Source of the DNA: Aliiroseovarius salicola
GTDB lineage: Bacteria; Pseudomonadota; Alphaproteobacteria; Rhodobacterales; Rhodobacteraceae
Direction: 5' to 3'
DNA: 64,000 nt
Assembly (NCBI RefSeq): GCF_027891095.1
Contig: NZ_JAQIIO010000005.1
Location: forward strand, 124,001-188,000
Made by a program: the position numbers and the translations under genes. This document shows positions 17,591 through 26,165 of this stretch, one piece after another. Positions within the stretch are counted from its first letter, which is position 1, and every line of letters starts with the position of its first letter. The notes beneath the pieces are model-generated. The model made no database searches. It saw only the letters and a list, made by a program, of their open reading frames with translations, and was not told where the DNA came from.

Positions 17591-18301
17591 TCAAACTGCA
17601 AATGCAGCGGCCCGCTCCCAACCGTCACGCTGAGTGTTCTGCACGGTTTCCTCCCAAGACGGATCATTTGAAATATGCTCAAGCAAAAGCTTTGCCTCGG
17701 AATGGCTCAACGGGATATAGGGTTTCGCTTTCAGTTCTCCATCAGCAAACGCATCAGTGGCCGTTCCGGCAATGTAGGACGGACAAAAGATTAAGCTACT
17801 GCCTTCGGCATAGATAACTTCGTCCTTTTCAAAGTGCAGAGTGACCACCTCATAAGGAGCACAATGATCCAGATGTCTCACGCCCTTAAATCCAGGAAGA
17901 GCAGCACTGGGGATAAGGCTGAAGGGATCGCCGAACAGTTTTTCACCTGCATCACTTTCCACAATCACACATTGCTCAGGCAGCAGGACAATGGGTCGAC
18001 TGTTGCCGAACACCCGTACTGGAATTTCCAGTGGCAAGATCACTCCGTCCTGCCTGCTTTGGCTTCCGAAATTTCGGCCGCGCGTCACGGCTTCGACCCT
18101 TTGCATGCCATTGTCGAATGTCATGACAAAATCGCCAACAGCAATGGCCTCAACCGGACGCCATCCCAAATGACTGCCGATCTGGGTCCCCGCATAAAAC
18201 CCATGCAGATGTTCGATGGCGGTATCATCTAAGTTCTCACGAAGATCATTCCGGTCGTTGTTATTCCTGGTCCCAAACCCATTTCGACCAAAAAACTGCA
18301 T
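17591..18301 (-). CDS. Hint-domain protein lacking the N-terminal catalytic Cys
   Basis: 236-residue protein with a Hedgehog/intein (Hint) fold: GTQIGSHLGWRPVEAIAVGD matches the block that opens these domains, followed by VMTFDNGMQRVEAV and the central PIVLLPEQCVIVES. Proteins of this kind usually have a nucleophilic Cys just before the opening block; here that place reads GFYAG, so splicing or autocleavage is doubtful. The start at 18301 (MQFFGRNGFG) is chosen because GGGAG lies 7 nt upstream; 18349 is an alternative. There is no signal peptide. Such proteins are common in Rhodobacterales and often relate to secreted RTX/T1SS proteins. Function unknown. Confidence 0.7.
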   Translation of the reverse strand: MQFFGRNGFGTRNNNDRNDLRENLDDTAIEHLHGFYAGTQIGSHLGWRPVEAIAVGDFVMTFDNGMQRVEAVTRGRNFGSQSRQDGVILPLEIPVRVFGNSRPIVLLPEQCVIVESDAGEKLFGDPFSLIPSAALPGFKGVRHLDHCAPYEVVTLHFEKDEVIYAEGSSLIFCPSYIAGTATDAFADGELKAKPYIPLSHSEAKLLLEHISNDPSWEETVQNTQRDGWERAAAFAV

Positions 18302-18607
18302 TGGACATCTCCCAAATGAGTTTCCACCCAGCATAGTTTTAGGTGGCAAACTTCCCCAAGTTGAATCAATTTTTCAGATAACGCTGGCCACCAGTTGGAC
18401 CGGCTTGTGACAACATCATGGCAGTGTTTATTCAGTCTAAACAATGACCTACTTGCTGTGCGTTTGTTATGCAGATGAGATCTATAGGAACATCTTTTGA
18501 GTGGGTTAGCCTCACCAATCCGAACCTCTCTGAGAGAGAGGCAGCCGTCACAAGGCCGGCCATAACCACAATTTTTCCGAGTAAGAGTTATACCCAAAAT
18601 AGCAAAA

Positions 18608-18629
18608 CCCGCGGAACCGCGGGCCATTT
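18608..18629. terminator. GC-rich hairpin with T/A tracts on both sides
   Basis: CCCGCGGAACCGCGGG (18608-18623) followed by CCATTTTT on the plus strand and by GGTTTTGC on the minus strand. It could end transcripts in either direction; the nearest candidates are the small minus-strand genes ending at 18787. The 18350-18786 stretch otherwise holds nothing recognisable. Confidence 0.5.
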
Positions 18630-18786
18630 TTCGAAAGATCTGTTGGCTTGGGCAAAAATTGGGAACCACCCATCAACCATTTGTCGCCTTAGCTACAAGC
18701 AAAATGAGGCATGATCGAATTGCACCCGAATTTTCATTCTTGCTGCAAGAAGGATCGACCATGCCCCTGCCTGTTATGAAACTGCC

Positions 18787-18984
18787 TCAGGCTGCCAAAC
18801 AGTGTCCCTGCGTTTTTTCGCGTTGGGAGGTAAACTGGATATTCGGTCTGTCGGTTGTTTCCGGCATATCGAGACCGAACTGAAAGATATCGTTCTCAGG
18901 CTTTTTGTTTTTGTAGGGGGAGTTCAGGGTTTCAAGGGCTGCAAGACGCCCGGCACGTGCTTTTTCGAGAAATGAGGTAGCCAT
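18787..18984 (-). CDS. Small protein of unknown function (65 aa)
   Basis: Candidate 65-residue gene. The main evidence is a perfect GGAGG 5 nt upstream of ATG 18984. The product starts MATSFLEKARAGRLAALETL, a short amphipathic helix, then a polar tail with GLDMPETTDRPNIQF. There is no signal peptide, membrane segment or Cys pair. It lies 31 nt downstream of another small gene in the same direction, as an operon would, and upstream of the hairpin at 18608. No family is recognised. The reading could still be spurious. Confidence 0.5.
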   Translation of the reverse strand: MATSFLEKARAGRLAALETLNSPYKNKKPENDIFQFGLDMPETTDRPNIQFTSQREKTQGHCLAA

Positions 18985-19015
18985 ATTAGCCTCCATCCTA
19001 AGAGTTCAATTACGT

Positions 19016-19198
19016 TCAGGCGATATCGCCGGTTGTGCACAGCACATTAGTGACTAAGAACACGCCCTGCGGTGTACGCAGTGGATGAAAGGCTTTTTTC
19101 CAAGCACTCATCGCCACGACATTGGTTTGGATCATGGATTTGGCATTGGTCGAACGAGCGACCGTGGAGCCTCTGAATGCTATGATGTTGGACTTCAT
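19016..19198 (-). CDS. Small protein of unknown function (60 aa)
   Basis: Candidate 60-residue gene with AAGGGGG 8 nt upstream of ATG 19198. The product is MKSNIIAFRGSTVARSTNAK and onwards, basic and polar, with a hydrophobic stretch GVFLVTNVL near the C-terminus. It is followed by the 65-residue gene at 18984. No homologous family is recognised. Kept because of the strong ribosome site and tandem arrangement. Confidence 0.4.
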   Translation of the reverse strand: MKSNIIAFRGSTVARSTNAKSMIQTNVVAMSAWKKAFHPLRTPQGVFLVTNVLCTTGDIA

Positions 19199-19687
19199 TT
19201 TGTGTTCCCCCTTCTAGGTCACAAATGGCCATTCCTGGCCGTTTGGCAGTTTGTACAAAGCTGTATGCGCCTGACGCATTGCTCTGCGTTTTATTGTTGG
19301 CATCAGGGACCGGCAGCGGTCTCTAGCGCACCCGACACTTCAACCTACACGTGCTCACCGTACGTTTGCGTATCTTGCAAGCAATCATATTTACGACAGT
19401 TAGAGATCTGTTTTAATTGAGTTTTTGGCAGACTTTTCTGCCCTCTTGTCGTAGTAAGTCTTTGTGACAATTTAATATTTCGCCACAATTGGGGCGGGAA
19501 TTTTGCCGGAATGTGTCATTTCAGCGGCATTTTAGGTTTTTGCCACATGAAGTTTATACAATCTTCCCATTTCTGACACAGCGCCACCAAGATCCGGGTC
19601 GTTCTGGTCAAAAATGGGGAATAATTTGGACGCTGTGATTCTTTAATATTGCTTTGGTGAAACAGGACCTTCTGGCGCTGCGGACAC
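19199..19687. other. Intergenic region without recognised gene
   Basis: About 490 bases between the small genes and the terminator of the Hpt gene. Several short frames occur on both strands, but none has a good ribosome site or a recognisable product. It presumably carries the promoter of the small genes. No repeat or RNA motif was recognised. Confidence 0.4.
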
Positions 19688-19711
19688 AAAAAAACCGCCC
19701 TTGAAGGACGG
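19688..19711 (-). terminator. Rho-independent terminator after the Hpt gene
   Basis: On the minus strand CCGTCC-TTCAA-GGGCGG (one G-U pair) is followed by seven T residues. It lies 27 bp beyond the Hpt gene stop and should end the receiver/receiver/Hpt transcript. Confidence 0.85.
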
Positions 19712-19738
19712 CCCCACCACACCATGTCAGCTGCACCG

Positions 19739-20107
19739 TCATGGAGCAACCTGCTTGCTGCATGCATCGCACACTTGGCTGTAAAGCGCACCGATGGCTT
19801 CCAGCAATTCAGTGCTCAGCCCTTCTCCGGAGGTGTCGATAACAGCTTCATCAACCAGCTTTTCGGTTCTCGCCGCAATCAATCCCAATTCAGAGAGCTG
19901 CATGGTCGCAGCAACACCAGCAATCTTGTGCGCGATCCAACCAACCTGACTAAGACACGCAAAAACATTTTGGTTATTCAATATTCCTTCCACCATTTCC
20001 CCCAGGTTGTCCCTGTGTTCACGGAGATTGACGAGGAAGGAAATCCGGATCTTGGAAATTGTAGCTTCGAATTGGCTGAGGCTGTCAGCATCGGGGCCTG
20101 AACGCAT
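19739..20107 (-). CDS. Hpt domain phosphotransfer protein
   Basis: 122-residue stand-alone histidine phosphotransfer protein. The motif WIAHKIAGVAATMQLSELG places the probable phospho-accepting His at residue 60, within a helical sequence typical of Hpt four-helix bundles. ATG 20107 has AAGGTG 6 nt upstream; GTG 20116 is an alternative. It follows the REC/decayed-GGDEF gene by 10 nt and ends at a strong terminator. It probably moves phosphate between the nearby kinases and receivers, but the kinases here lack an attached receiver, so the exact direction of flow is inferred. Confidence 0.82.
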   Translation of the reverse strand: MRSGPDADSLSQFEATISKIRISFLVNLREHRDNLGEMVEGILNNQNVFACLSQVGWIAHKIAGVAATMQLSELGLIAARTEKLVDEAVIDTSGEGLSTELLEAIGALYSQVCDACSKQVAP

Positions 20108-20117
20108 TTTATTCACC

Positions 20118-21110
20118 TTAAATATTCAACACCGGACTAGAGCAATTGGTTGCGTTTTTCATTGAATTCGCAGCGGATCGGAAGGGTGAGTTTTGACCCT
20201 CACTGGCTTCGAGGGCCTTCTCGATCAGCTTTGATGGAGTTGAAGACGTCCAAAGTGAATGTTTCGCCGGTTTCCCGATCAGTACGGTAGGCTTACACGG
20301 CGTGGTATCTTCAAACCGCATGTTCAATCGCGCCAGTCGCGAGTTGATCTGGCGGGTGTGCCCTCCACTCGTCATGGTACTTGTCTTCTTTGAAATGCAG
20401 ATGAATTCGCCATAACCATTATAGCTGATCAAGGGTGCAGTACGCTCAAGGCTGTCCGCAATGACTTTCGCGACCTCACGAAGGACCGCATAGGCAAAAG
20501 CCGGGCTGGCTTTGCGATATATCTCATCAAATTCATTAATCGCAAGGATGGAAACCACATCGTTTTTGCATCCGTCGCCCTGGCTCTCCAGGTAATTTTC
20601 AAGAGCAACAGAGCTGATCACACGGTTTAGCCCAAAGATGGGAACGGGATCTTCGATGGTAAAATTCGGAAAACGCTCCTCAGCTTCAAAACTGTGCCGA
20701 CGCGGCACATCCTGCTTTTTGCGCTCTCGCTCTTCCAGAACCAGTTTTTCCGCGATGCTGACACGAACACCAATTTCCTGCGGGTCGATTGGCTTTGAGA
20801 CATAGTCTACTGCGCCCACCGCATAAGCTGTGTTCACGCTGATCCGGTCCGACGCTGCGGTGACGAAAATGATAGGAGTGGCCTTATATTCTGGAAAAGC
20901 CCGGAGGCGCGCGCAAAGGTCTACGCCATCCACTTCCGGCATCCGATAGTCCAAAAGGAAGCAATCAAAGGGCTGTTCAGCATGTTTGATCGCATAAAAC
21001 GCCTCGCGGGCAGATGAGGCCAAAGTGATATGTTTAAACCCGTATAGATTAAGAGCGGCCTCGAGCAGGGAAAGGGCGGTGAGGTCATCATCTACCACAA
21101 GAATTTTCAC
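20118..21110 (-). CDS. Response regulator with degenerate GGDEF-like output domain
   Basis: 330 residues. The N-terminal receiver (MKILVVDDDLTALSLLEAAL) has the phospho-acceptor Asp54 in FLLDYRMP and Lys106 in YVSKPIDP. After a linker comes a domain whose pattern (FGLNRVISSVALENYLESQ, then ILAINEFDEIYR, then SYNGYGEFICIS) resembles a diguanylate cyclase core, but the GGDEF signature reads NGYGEF (residues 230-235), so cyclase activity is unlikely. It may bind a nucleotide or a protein partner. It is paralogous to the neighbouring gene ending at 21171 (60-bp gap) and upstream of the Hpt gene. Confidence 0.8.
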   Translation of the reverse strand: MKILVVDDDLTALSLLEAALNLYGFKHITLASSAREAFYAIKHAEQPFDCFLLDYRMPEVDGVDLCARLRAFPEYKATPIIFVTAASDRISVNTAYAVGAVDYVSKPIDPQEIGVRVSIAEKLVLEERERKKQDVPRRHSFEAEERFPNFTIEDPVPIFGLNRVISSVALENYLESQGDGCKNDVVSILAINEFDEIYRKASPAFAYAVLREVAKVIADSLERTAPLISYNGYGEFICISKKTSTMTSGGHTRQINSRLARLNMRFEDTTPCKPTVLIGKPAKHSLWTSSTPSKLIEKALEASEGQNSPFRSAANSMKNATNCSSPVLNI

Positions 21111-21170
21111 GTCTTTACTCCAAAAATACTTCTGTCAAATGCCCCTACCCAGATTCAGCGTTTCACGGTT

Positions 21171-22280
21171 TTAGCGATTCACGGTCCGAGTTGATTTCGG
21201 AAATTCACCTAGGGTCTCGTATTCTTCCAATGCCGCCTTCAGCAATTCGTCATATTCCACGCGCAATTCCTGCTCATCCTGAGCCTGTCTCGTGGGCGGC
21301 CAGACATCATCAAAAGTTTCCACCTTATTGGCAGACTCAGCAGTTTTCTTTTCCTTGGCTTTTTTTTCAACATTCGCAATTGCTGAGTGAAGGTTTTCAA
21401 GAGAACCAGGGCGTGCCAAGAATTTGGCAACAACCGGCTCACCTACAATAAGAATTGCACTCTCTGGCAGTTCTGGCGGTGCCATCGGATCGTCAGCTTG
21501 AAGGTCAACGTTGATTTCATCGCCCAGCGAAGCCAATTCCTTAGCTCCATTGCGCGGCTGGATTCCCACGAATACGCCATCGCCCCGATAGGTCAGGAAG
21601 GTATCGAATTCTTCCAGTTTATCCAAAATCACTTTTGCGGATCTGCGCAATACTTCCTTGAATTCCAGAGGAGGAAGACAAGCGTGCAACGTTTCGGCGT
21701 CGCGTAATTTGATCGCAAACATACTGCTCATGTGGAAAACCCCACGCGACAGCTGCGTCAGGTAGTTTTCGAAGGCTGGGTAGTTCAGCACATTCTCCAC
21801 GCCTCTCAATTCGATCGGCGCATCAAGACCGTGACGTGTTGCCTTATCCAACTCCTTGATCAGAAGCTCGATGACGCTTGTACTTTCCGAAACCGCGCGA
21901 CGTTCTCCGGACAGTTTTTCAACCAATCCAATACGCGCACCGACTTCAAACACCGCATAGGGTTTCGTCAGATAATCCGTCGCACCAGCCGCAAAAGCTT
22001 GGTCAATATACCTTTTTTCCGACATCGCGGTGACCATTATAATCGGGACTTCGTCATATTCATGCAGGCCACGCACCTCTTTACAGAGATCGATGCCGCT
22101 CATACCAGGCATCTGCACGTCGAAGAGGAAACAATCGAAATGATCAAGGTCATCCAGAATGAGCTCAAATGCTTTTGCGCCGGAATCGCAGGTCACAACA
22201 TCGTCGTAACCGCAACTCGACAGAGCTTCCTCGAGAAGCTGCAGAGCAATTTTATCATCATCAACAGCAAGAATCTTCAT
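21171..22280 (-). CDS. Response regulator with degenerate GGDEF-like output domain (paralogue)
   Basis: About 369 residues. The receiver begins MKILAVDDDKIALQLLEEAL, with Asp54 in FLFDVQMPG and Lys106 in YLTKPYAV. The second domain mirrors its neighbour: ELRGVENVLNYPAFENYLTQ, and in place of GGDEF the sequence RGDGVF (232-237), so it is probably not a cyclase. A charged C-terminal tail (KKAKEKKTAE, then DEQELRVEYDELL) is extra relative to the paralogue. The start at 22280 matches the neighbour's N-terminus; ATG 22289 is possible, and the frame open to 22487 lacks support. It is followed 60 bp later by the paralogue. Confidence 0.78.
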   Translation of the reverse strand: MKILAVDDDKIALQLLEEALSSCGYDDVVTCDSGAKAFELILDDLDHFDCFLFDVQMPGMSGIDLCKEVRGLHEYDEVPIIMVTAMSEKRYIDQAFAAGATDYLTKPYAVFEVGARIGLVEKLSGERRAVSESTSVIELLIKELDKATRHGLDAPIELRGVENVLNYPAFENYLTQLSRGVFHMSSMFAIKLRDAETLHACLPPLEFKEVLRRSAKVILDKLEEFDTFLTYRGDGVFVGIQPRNGAKELASLGDEINVDLQADDPMAPPELPESAILIVGEPVVAKFLARPGSLENLHSAIANVEKKAKEKKTAESANKVETFDDVWPPTRQAQDEQELRVEYDELLKAALEEYETLGEFPKSTRTVNR

Positions 22281-22525
22281 TTCCGGCATCCCTTCGATAT
22301 CCACCTCGCTGCCGGGTCCCAAGCTGCTTTCCAAGCACATTGGTAACCGGTCGGAACGAAGTAGTTCCCGATAAGAATTCGGTGACAAAATCGGCAATTT
22401 CAGGGCAACAGTGGGGCTTTTCCTAAACATTAAAGAGAAGCTTGCCGCCCACTGTTTCCAAAGCGCGCACAATCGAGCGCCCCGCACCCGTTAAGACTTG
22501 GTCGAGTGACCACTTGAGTATTCTG

Positions 22526-23275
22526 TTAGTGGAAGGATTTACGAATTGTGAACAGCGCCGCCTGACTGGACGTCCTGTCGATCTTAAATTTGGATCCCAC
22601 GGCCACCGCACTCAAATTCAACCGGCGCAACCAGCGAGAAAAGACATAGGGCACAATGCCGATGACGTGGTTCGCTCCGAGTTCGTAAGCGGATTTGCTC
22701 ATGGCATCCATCAAAATACTCTGTATGCCGTGTCGCCTTTGCGCCGGAACGTCGGACGCAATGAAAAGTCGCGATGCTTCCCAGATCTTCTCATCAACCG
22801 GAGCTTCGAAATACAGGACATCCGTTGGAATGTTGTCCAACAACCCCAACTGCGCGTCACGTAGCATGTAGGTGTAAATTCCGCATTTAGCAGTGGTAGG
22901 CGCCAACCGCACCCCACCCAATACTTCGCCGTATTCATGGACGATAACCCAACGGCATTCCGGCGTATCATATTGGTCGAACTCCATCCCTTCGGTCTCG
23001 GGAAGATCCCAACCAAGCTGATCGATGAAAACAGCTTTTCTCGCCTTCAGACAGTTCACATACAATTCACCATGCTGGTGAATTGTGGAAAATGATAACG
23101 TGGTTGTTTTGACATGCGCCTCTGTTTTGGGAATTGGAAAATCAAAATTCCCAGAGGATTTGGAAACTGGTTTCGCTTCGGAAATTTGCGTAACACCACC
23201 ATCGGCCGGCTCCAGTTCAGGAAATACCGACCATGCCGGAAACACTCCAGCTGTCTTGACTCGTTCTTGCCCCAT
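22526..23275 (-). CDS. LuxI-family autoinducer (acyl-homoserine lactone-type) synthase
   Basis: 249-residue GNAT-fold protein with the LuxI-family invariant residues: Arg79 and Phe83 in ARKAVFIDQLGW, Trp89, Glu98, Asp100 and Asp103 in MEFDQYD, Arg123 in GGVRL, and Glu166/Arg169 in WEASR. It would make an acyl-homoserine lactone or related acyl-amino compound from an acyl carrier and S-adenosylmethionine. Unusual points are a 55-60 residue N-terminal extension, a divergent sequence between the blocks, and no luxR gene nearby. ATG 23275 has AAGG upstream and no internal Met could replace it. It is divergent from the membrane histidine kinase and in line with the two receiver genes. Confidence 0.78.
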   Translation of the reverse strand: MGQERVKTAGVFPAWSVFPELEPADGGVTQISEAKPVSKSSGNFDFPIPKTEAHVKTTTLSFSTIHQHGELYVNCLKARKAVFIDQLGWDLPETEGMEFDQYDTPECRWVIVHEYGEVLGGVRLAPTTAKCGIYTYMLRDAQLGLLDNIPTDVLYFEAPVDEKIWEASRLFIASDVPAQRRHGIQSILMDAMSKSAYELGANHVIGIVPYVFSRWLRRLNLSAVAVGSKFKIDRTSSQAALFTIRKSFH

Positions 23276-23576
23276 AACCTGCCTTTAGGGTTATTTTTGT
23301 TTGTTTTCAGTATTAAGCTAGAGGTTGACTCGTTCGTCCAGATAGATCTCACAATTTCAACAAAATTTTGCCAATTTTTTTCCTTAAATGGTATTTCAGG
23401 CACAATTTGCATCTCATTTTTTGGGATTTTGGCTTAAATATCGCCACTTAACCCCAAGGAAAGCTTTCCGAAAATATGAAAATTGTCCCAAAAAATCCAC
23501 AATAACGACTGAAAATCATCCTATCTGCGGTGTTACAACTTCACGATGAGTTTCCAATCAGGGGAATGGCAGCAAC
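23276..23576. promoter_or_regulatory. Divergent promoter region, autoinducer synthase / histidine kinase
   Basis: 301 bp, AT-rich, presumably with promoters in both directions. TTAA...TTAAC half-sites occur near 23432-23452, but their 10-base spacing does not fit the CtrA consensus. No convincing operator palindrome seen. Confidence 0.4.
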
Positions 23577-24941
23577 ATGGCATCCGCAGGCCAATCAGAA
23601 GCTACTGAAAACAACTGGTACAGCAGCGAACGTCTGGAAAGGCAGCTGCGGGACTATATTGCCATCACCACCAAACTCATCTGGCAACGTCAGGCTATTT
23701 TCATCGCAGCAACACTGCTGGCAGCCGCTTATTTCGATCCTGCACAAGCTTTTGCGTGCTACGCGGGGGTTGTTTTCACCGAAGTACTCGACCTCACGCT
23801 TTCCCGTCACATGAACAATTGGAAGTCCGGTAGCTTTGCCCAGGCTCGACGGTTTTTGTGGTGGGTGATGATCAACACTGCCCTCAGTGCCGGAGCCATT
23901 GCGTTATTCGTTATAACCATTGCAATTCAACAAGGATCAGGTGGGCACTTCACTCCGCTTTTCTTCCTGTTCGCTGCTGCACTTTTTGCCGCAATGAACA
24001 ACCACCAGCTGGTTCCAGCACTGGTGCTGAGGCTTGCGATTTATGGTGCCACATTTCTGTTCATTGCACTTCTGGATATCATTCGCTGGTCCCCTCCGAT
24101 TTCGTCTAACGCCTGGTTGGAATTCTTTACCGTCGTCTTTGTGGTCTATTTTATTGTCGACTGTTCGTTTGTTTATCTTCGGCTTTATCGACAGGGCCTG
24201 CGCCAATACGAAGCCCTGAAACAGGAACACCAGCGCACTCTGGTGGCCTATGAATTGAAGTCTCAGTTCCTTTCAACAGTCAGCCACGAGCTGCGCACCC
24301 CACTGACCTCTATCAAAGGCTCGCTGGATCTGATCAACAGCAATTCCCTTGGAGAAGTCCCGAAAGAGATTGCTCCGGTCTTGAAGATCGCCGGGAAAAA
24401 CAGTGTTCGCCTCGCCAATCTGATCGATGACCTGCTCGACCTGCAGAAGATTGAAACAGGCGATATGTCATTCGATTTCGACACGATGGATGTGCGCAAA
24501 CTTGTTCGGGAATCTGTCGATGCAAGCAAAGGGTATGCTGATGCCCTCGGCATGTCTCTTGACGTTGAACTGCCCCAAGAAGAAGCCCTGATCGAGGGTG
24601 ATCACACTCGCCTCACGCAGGTCATGGAAAACCTGCTTTCCAATGCCCTCAAGTTTTCACCTGAAGGCAGCAAGGTAAAGGTGAGCGTTCAAATCGACGA
24701 AAACGCAGTGAAAATCGCCGTTGAGGATAGTGGGATTGGCATACCTGATGGAGCGGAAGATAAGGTATTTGGTCGCTTCAGCCAAGTTGATGGTTCCGAC
24801 CAGCGCAAAGTTGGAGGCACGGGTTTGGGCATGAGCATTACCAAAGGGATCATAGACCGCCACAAAGGTCATATCGACTACGAGAGTGTCCTGGGTGAGG
24901 GCACGACCTTCCTTGCTGTGTTTAACCGGGTAAAAGCCTGA
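23577..24941 (+). CDS. Membrane sensor histidine kinase
   Basis: 454 residues. The N-terminal half (about 40-205) carries five or six hydrophobic segments and no large periplasmic loop, so it probably senses a membrane or membrane-permeant signal. A HisKA domain follows with the phospho-His237 in FLSTVSHELRTPLTSIKGSL, then a HATPase domain with the N box (ENLLSNALKF), G1 (EDSGIGIP) and G2 (GGTGLGMSI). It has no receiver domain. It is divergent from the autoinducer synthase and upstream of a soluble kinase with an almost identical His box. A possible role is sensing the synthase's product; that is inference. Confidence 0.88.
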   Translation: MASAGQSEATENNWYSSERLERQLRDYIAITTKLIWQRQAIFIAATLLAAAYFDPAQAFACYAGVVFTEVLDLTLSRHMNNWKSGSFAQARRFLWWVMINTALSAGAIALFVITIAIQQGSGGHFTPLFFLFAAALFAAMNNHQLVPALVLRLAIYGATFLFIALLDIIRWSPPISSNAWLEFFTVVFVVYFIVDCSFVYLRLYRQGLRQYEALKQEHQRTLVAYELKSQFLSTVSHELRTPLTSIKGSLDLINSNSLGEVPKEIAPVLKIAGKNSVRLANLIDDLLDLQKIETGDMSFDFDTMDVRKLVRESVDASKGYADALGMSLDVELPQEEALIEGDHTRLTQVMENLLSNALKFSPEGSKVKVSVQIDENAVKIAVEDSGIGIPDGAEDKVFGRFSQVDGSDQRKVGGTGLGMSITKGIIDRHKGHIDYESVLGEGTTFLAVFNRVKA

Positions 24942-25030
24942 GGTCATGGCCTGCCAACCCTAAAAGCAGGCGACGAGAGTTTTTGAATTTACGCGGTAAT
25001 TTTGACCGCAATGTAAGTAAAGGTAATAAC

Positions 25031-26095
25031 ATGTATGATTTACACCGCACTCCCGCCCCAGATTTTCTGGCTGGAATATTTGCCTGTCTAAGTGACGAAA
25101 TCTATGTTTACGACCAAACTGATCTAACGCTGGTCTACGCCAACCCTTCTGCGTGCGAAAAGCGCAACTGGGACCAGAATGATTTGAATGGAAAATGTAT
25201 TTCTGACGTTTCCGGCCGGATGACAGCTCCGCTGGTTCGCAGGCATCTGGAACCATTGAGCAAAGGCCATGCAAACATCGCGCATGTCAGCATCAATGTG
25301 GACGGATCGCCTTTCCAAATCACCTCGCATATTGCCACCTTCCCCGGCGTTGGGAATGTTTATGTGAGCATCCTTCGCTCTTCCACCGTAACATTCGGAA
25401 ATCCGGATGACGAATGGGGGGCCATCTCTGAACTGAGCCACGAAATGCGCACGCCGCTGACCTCGATCAAGGGCGCAATTGGCCTGCTCGAAAGCAAAGC
25501 AGTGTGCGATCTCCCCCCCAGCGCCCAATCTGTCTTGCAGGTTGCCTCCCGCAACAGCGACCGCCTTTTGTCGATGGTCAATCGCATATTGGATTTCAGC
25601 GCGGTCTCTTCTCGGAAGATCGAAAAGGAACACATTCCCGTGGATCTGGTCAGCCTCGTCAAAACCTCTGTAACCGAAATGCAGGGGTTCGCATTCGAGC
25701 ATGATGTCAATGTCAAAGTCACGCAGGTCCCGGACCGTGCGCTTGTGATCGGGAATTCCGAGCAACTGACAAGCGTTCTGATCAACCTTCTGTCAAACGC
25801 AATTAAGCATGCCCCGAAGGACAGCACTGTAAAAGCGGGTGTGACCTACGCTGAAAATAGCTGGCGCGTAAGTGTATTCGACAGCGGCTCCGGTATTCCC
25901 GAAGCCTCCCGAGGCCGGATCTTCGAGTGTTATGCCAAGGGGCAGTCGAAAAAAGGCAAGCGCGGCAGCAGTACCGGGCTTGGCCTGGCCATCGCGAAGA
26001 AGATTGTGACATTGCACAATGGCTTAATAGACTTTATCTTCACCCAAAACGTGGGTACCGAGTTTTACTTCGAAATTCCTAAACATTCAGCTTGA
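25031..26095 (+). CDS. PAS-domain histidine kinase (soluble)
   Basis: 354 residues, no membrane segment. The N-terminal PAS-like domain spans about 10-120 (IYVYDQTDLTLVYANPSACE). HisKA follows with His137 in ELSHEMRTPLTSIKGAIG, then HATPase with INLLSNAIKHAP, FDSGSGIPE and STGLGLAIAKK. AAAGG lies 7 nt before ATG 25031; an upstream TTG frame from 24983 is rejected. It follows the membrane kinase by 89 bp. The two His boxes are almost the same, so both may act on the same Hpt or receiver proteins. Confidence 0.87.
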   Translation: MYDLHRTPAPDFLAGIFACLSDEIYVYDQTDLTLVYANPSACEKRNWDQNDLNGKCISDVSGRMTAPLVRRHLEPLSKGHANIAHVSINVDGSPFQITSHIATFPGVGNVYVSILRSSTVTFGNPDDEWGAISELSHEMRTPLTSIKGAIGLLESKAVCDLPPSAQSVLQVASRNSDRLLSMVNRILDFSAVSSRKIEKEHIPVDLVSLVKTSVTEMQGFAFEHDVNVKVTQVPDRALVIGNSEQLTSVLINLLSNAIKHAPKDSTVKAGVTYAENSWRVSVFDSGSGIPEASRGRIFECYAKGQSKKGKRGSSTGLGLAIAKKIVTLHNGLIDFIFTQNVGTEFYFEIPKHSA

Positions 26096-26108
26096 TGGCT
26101 GAAAAAGG

Positions 26109-26126
26109 AAAGCCCCGCCGGGGTTT
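26109..26126 (+). terminator. Weak hairpin after the PAS kinase
   Basis: CCCC-GCC-GGGG followed by TTTCG, between the kinase stop (26095) and the receiver start (26166). A short stem and T-tract; it may only attenuate. Confidence 0.4.
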
Positions 26127-26165
26127 CGAACGGTAACGTTGATTTCCAATTCACGGGTGGATCAA

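Noticed and set aside
19085-19791. Frames of 90-111 codons on both strands in the 19-kb gap
   Set aside because: Biased composition, no ribosome sites, partly over the terminator and Hpt gene.
23432-23452. CtrA-like site TTAA...TTAAC in the synthase/kinase promoter
   Set aside because: Spacing is 10 instead of 7 bases, so it does not fit the consensus.
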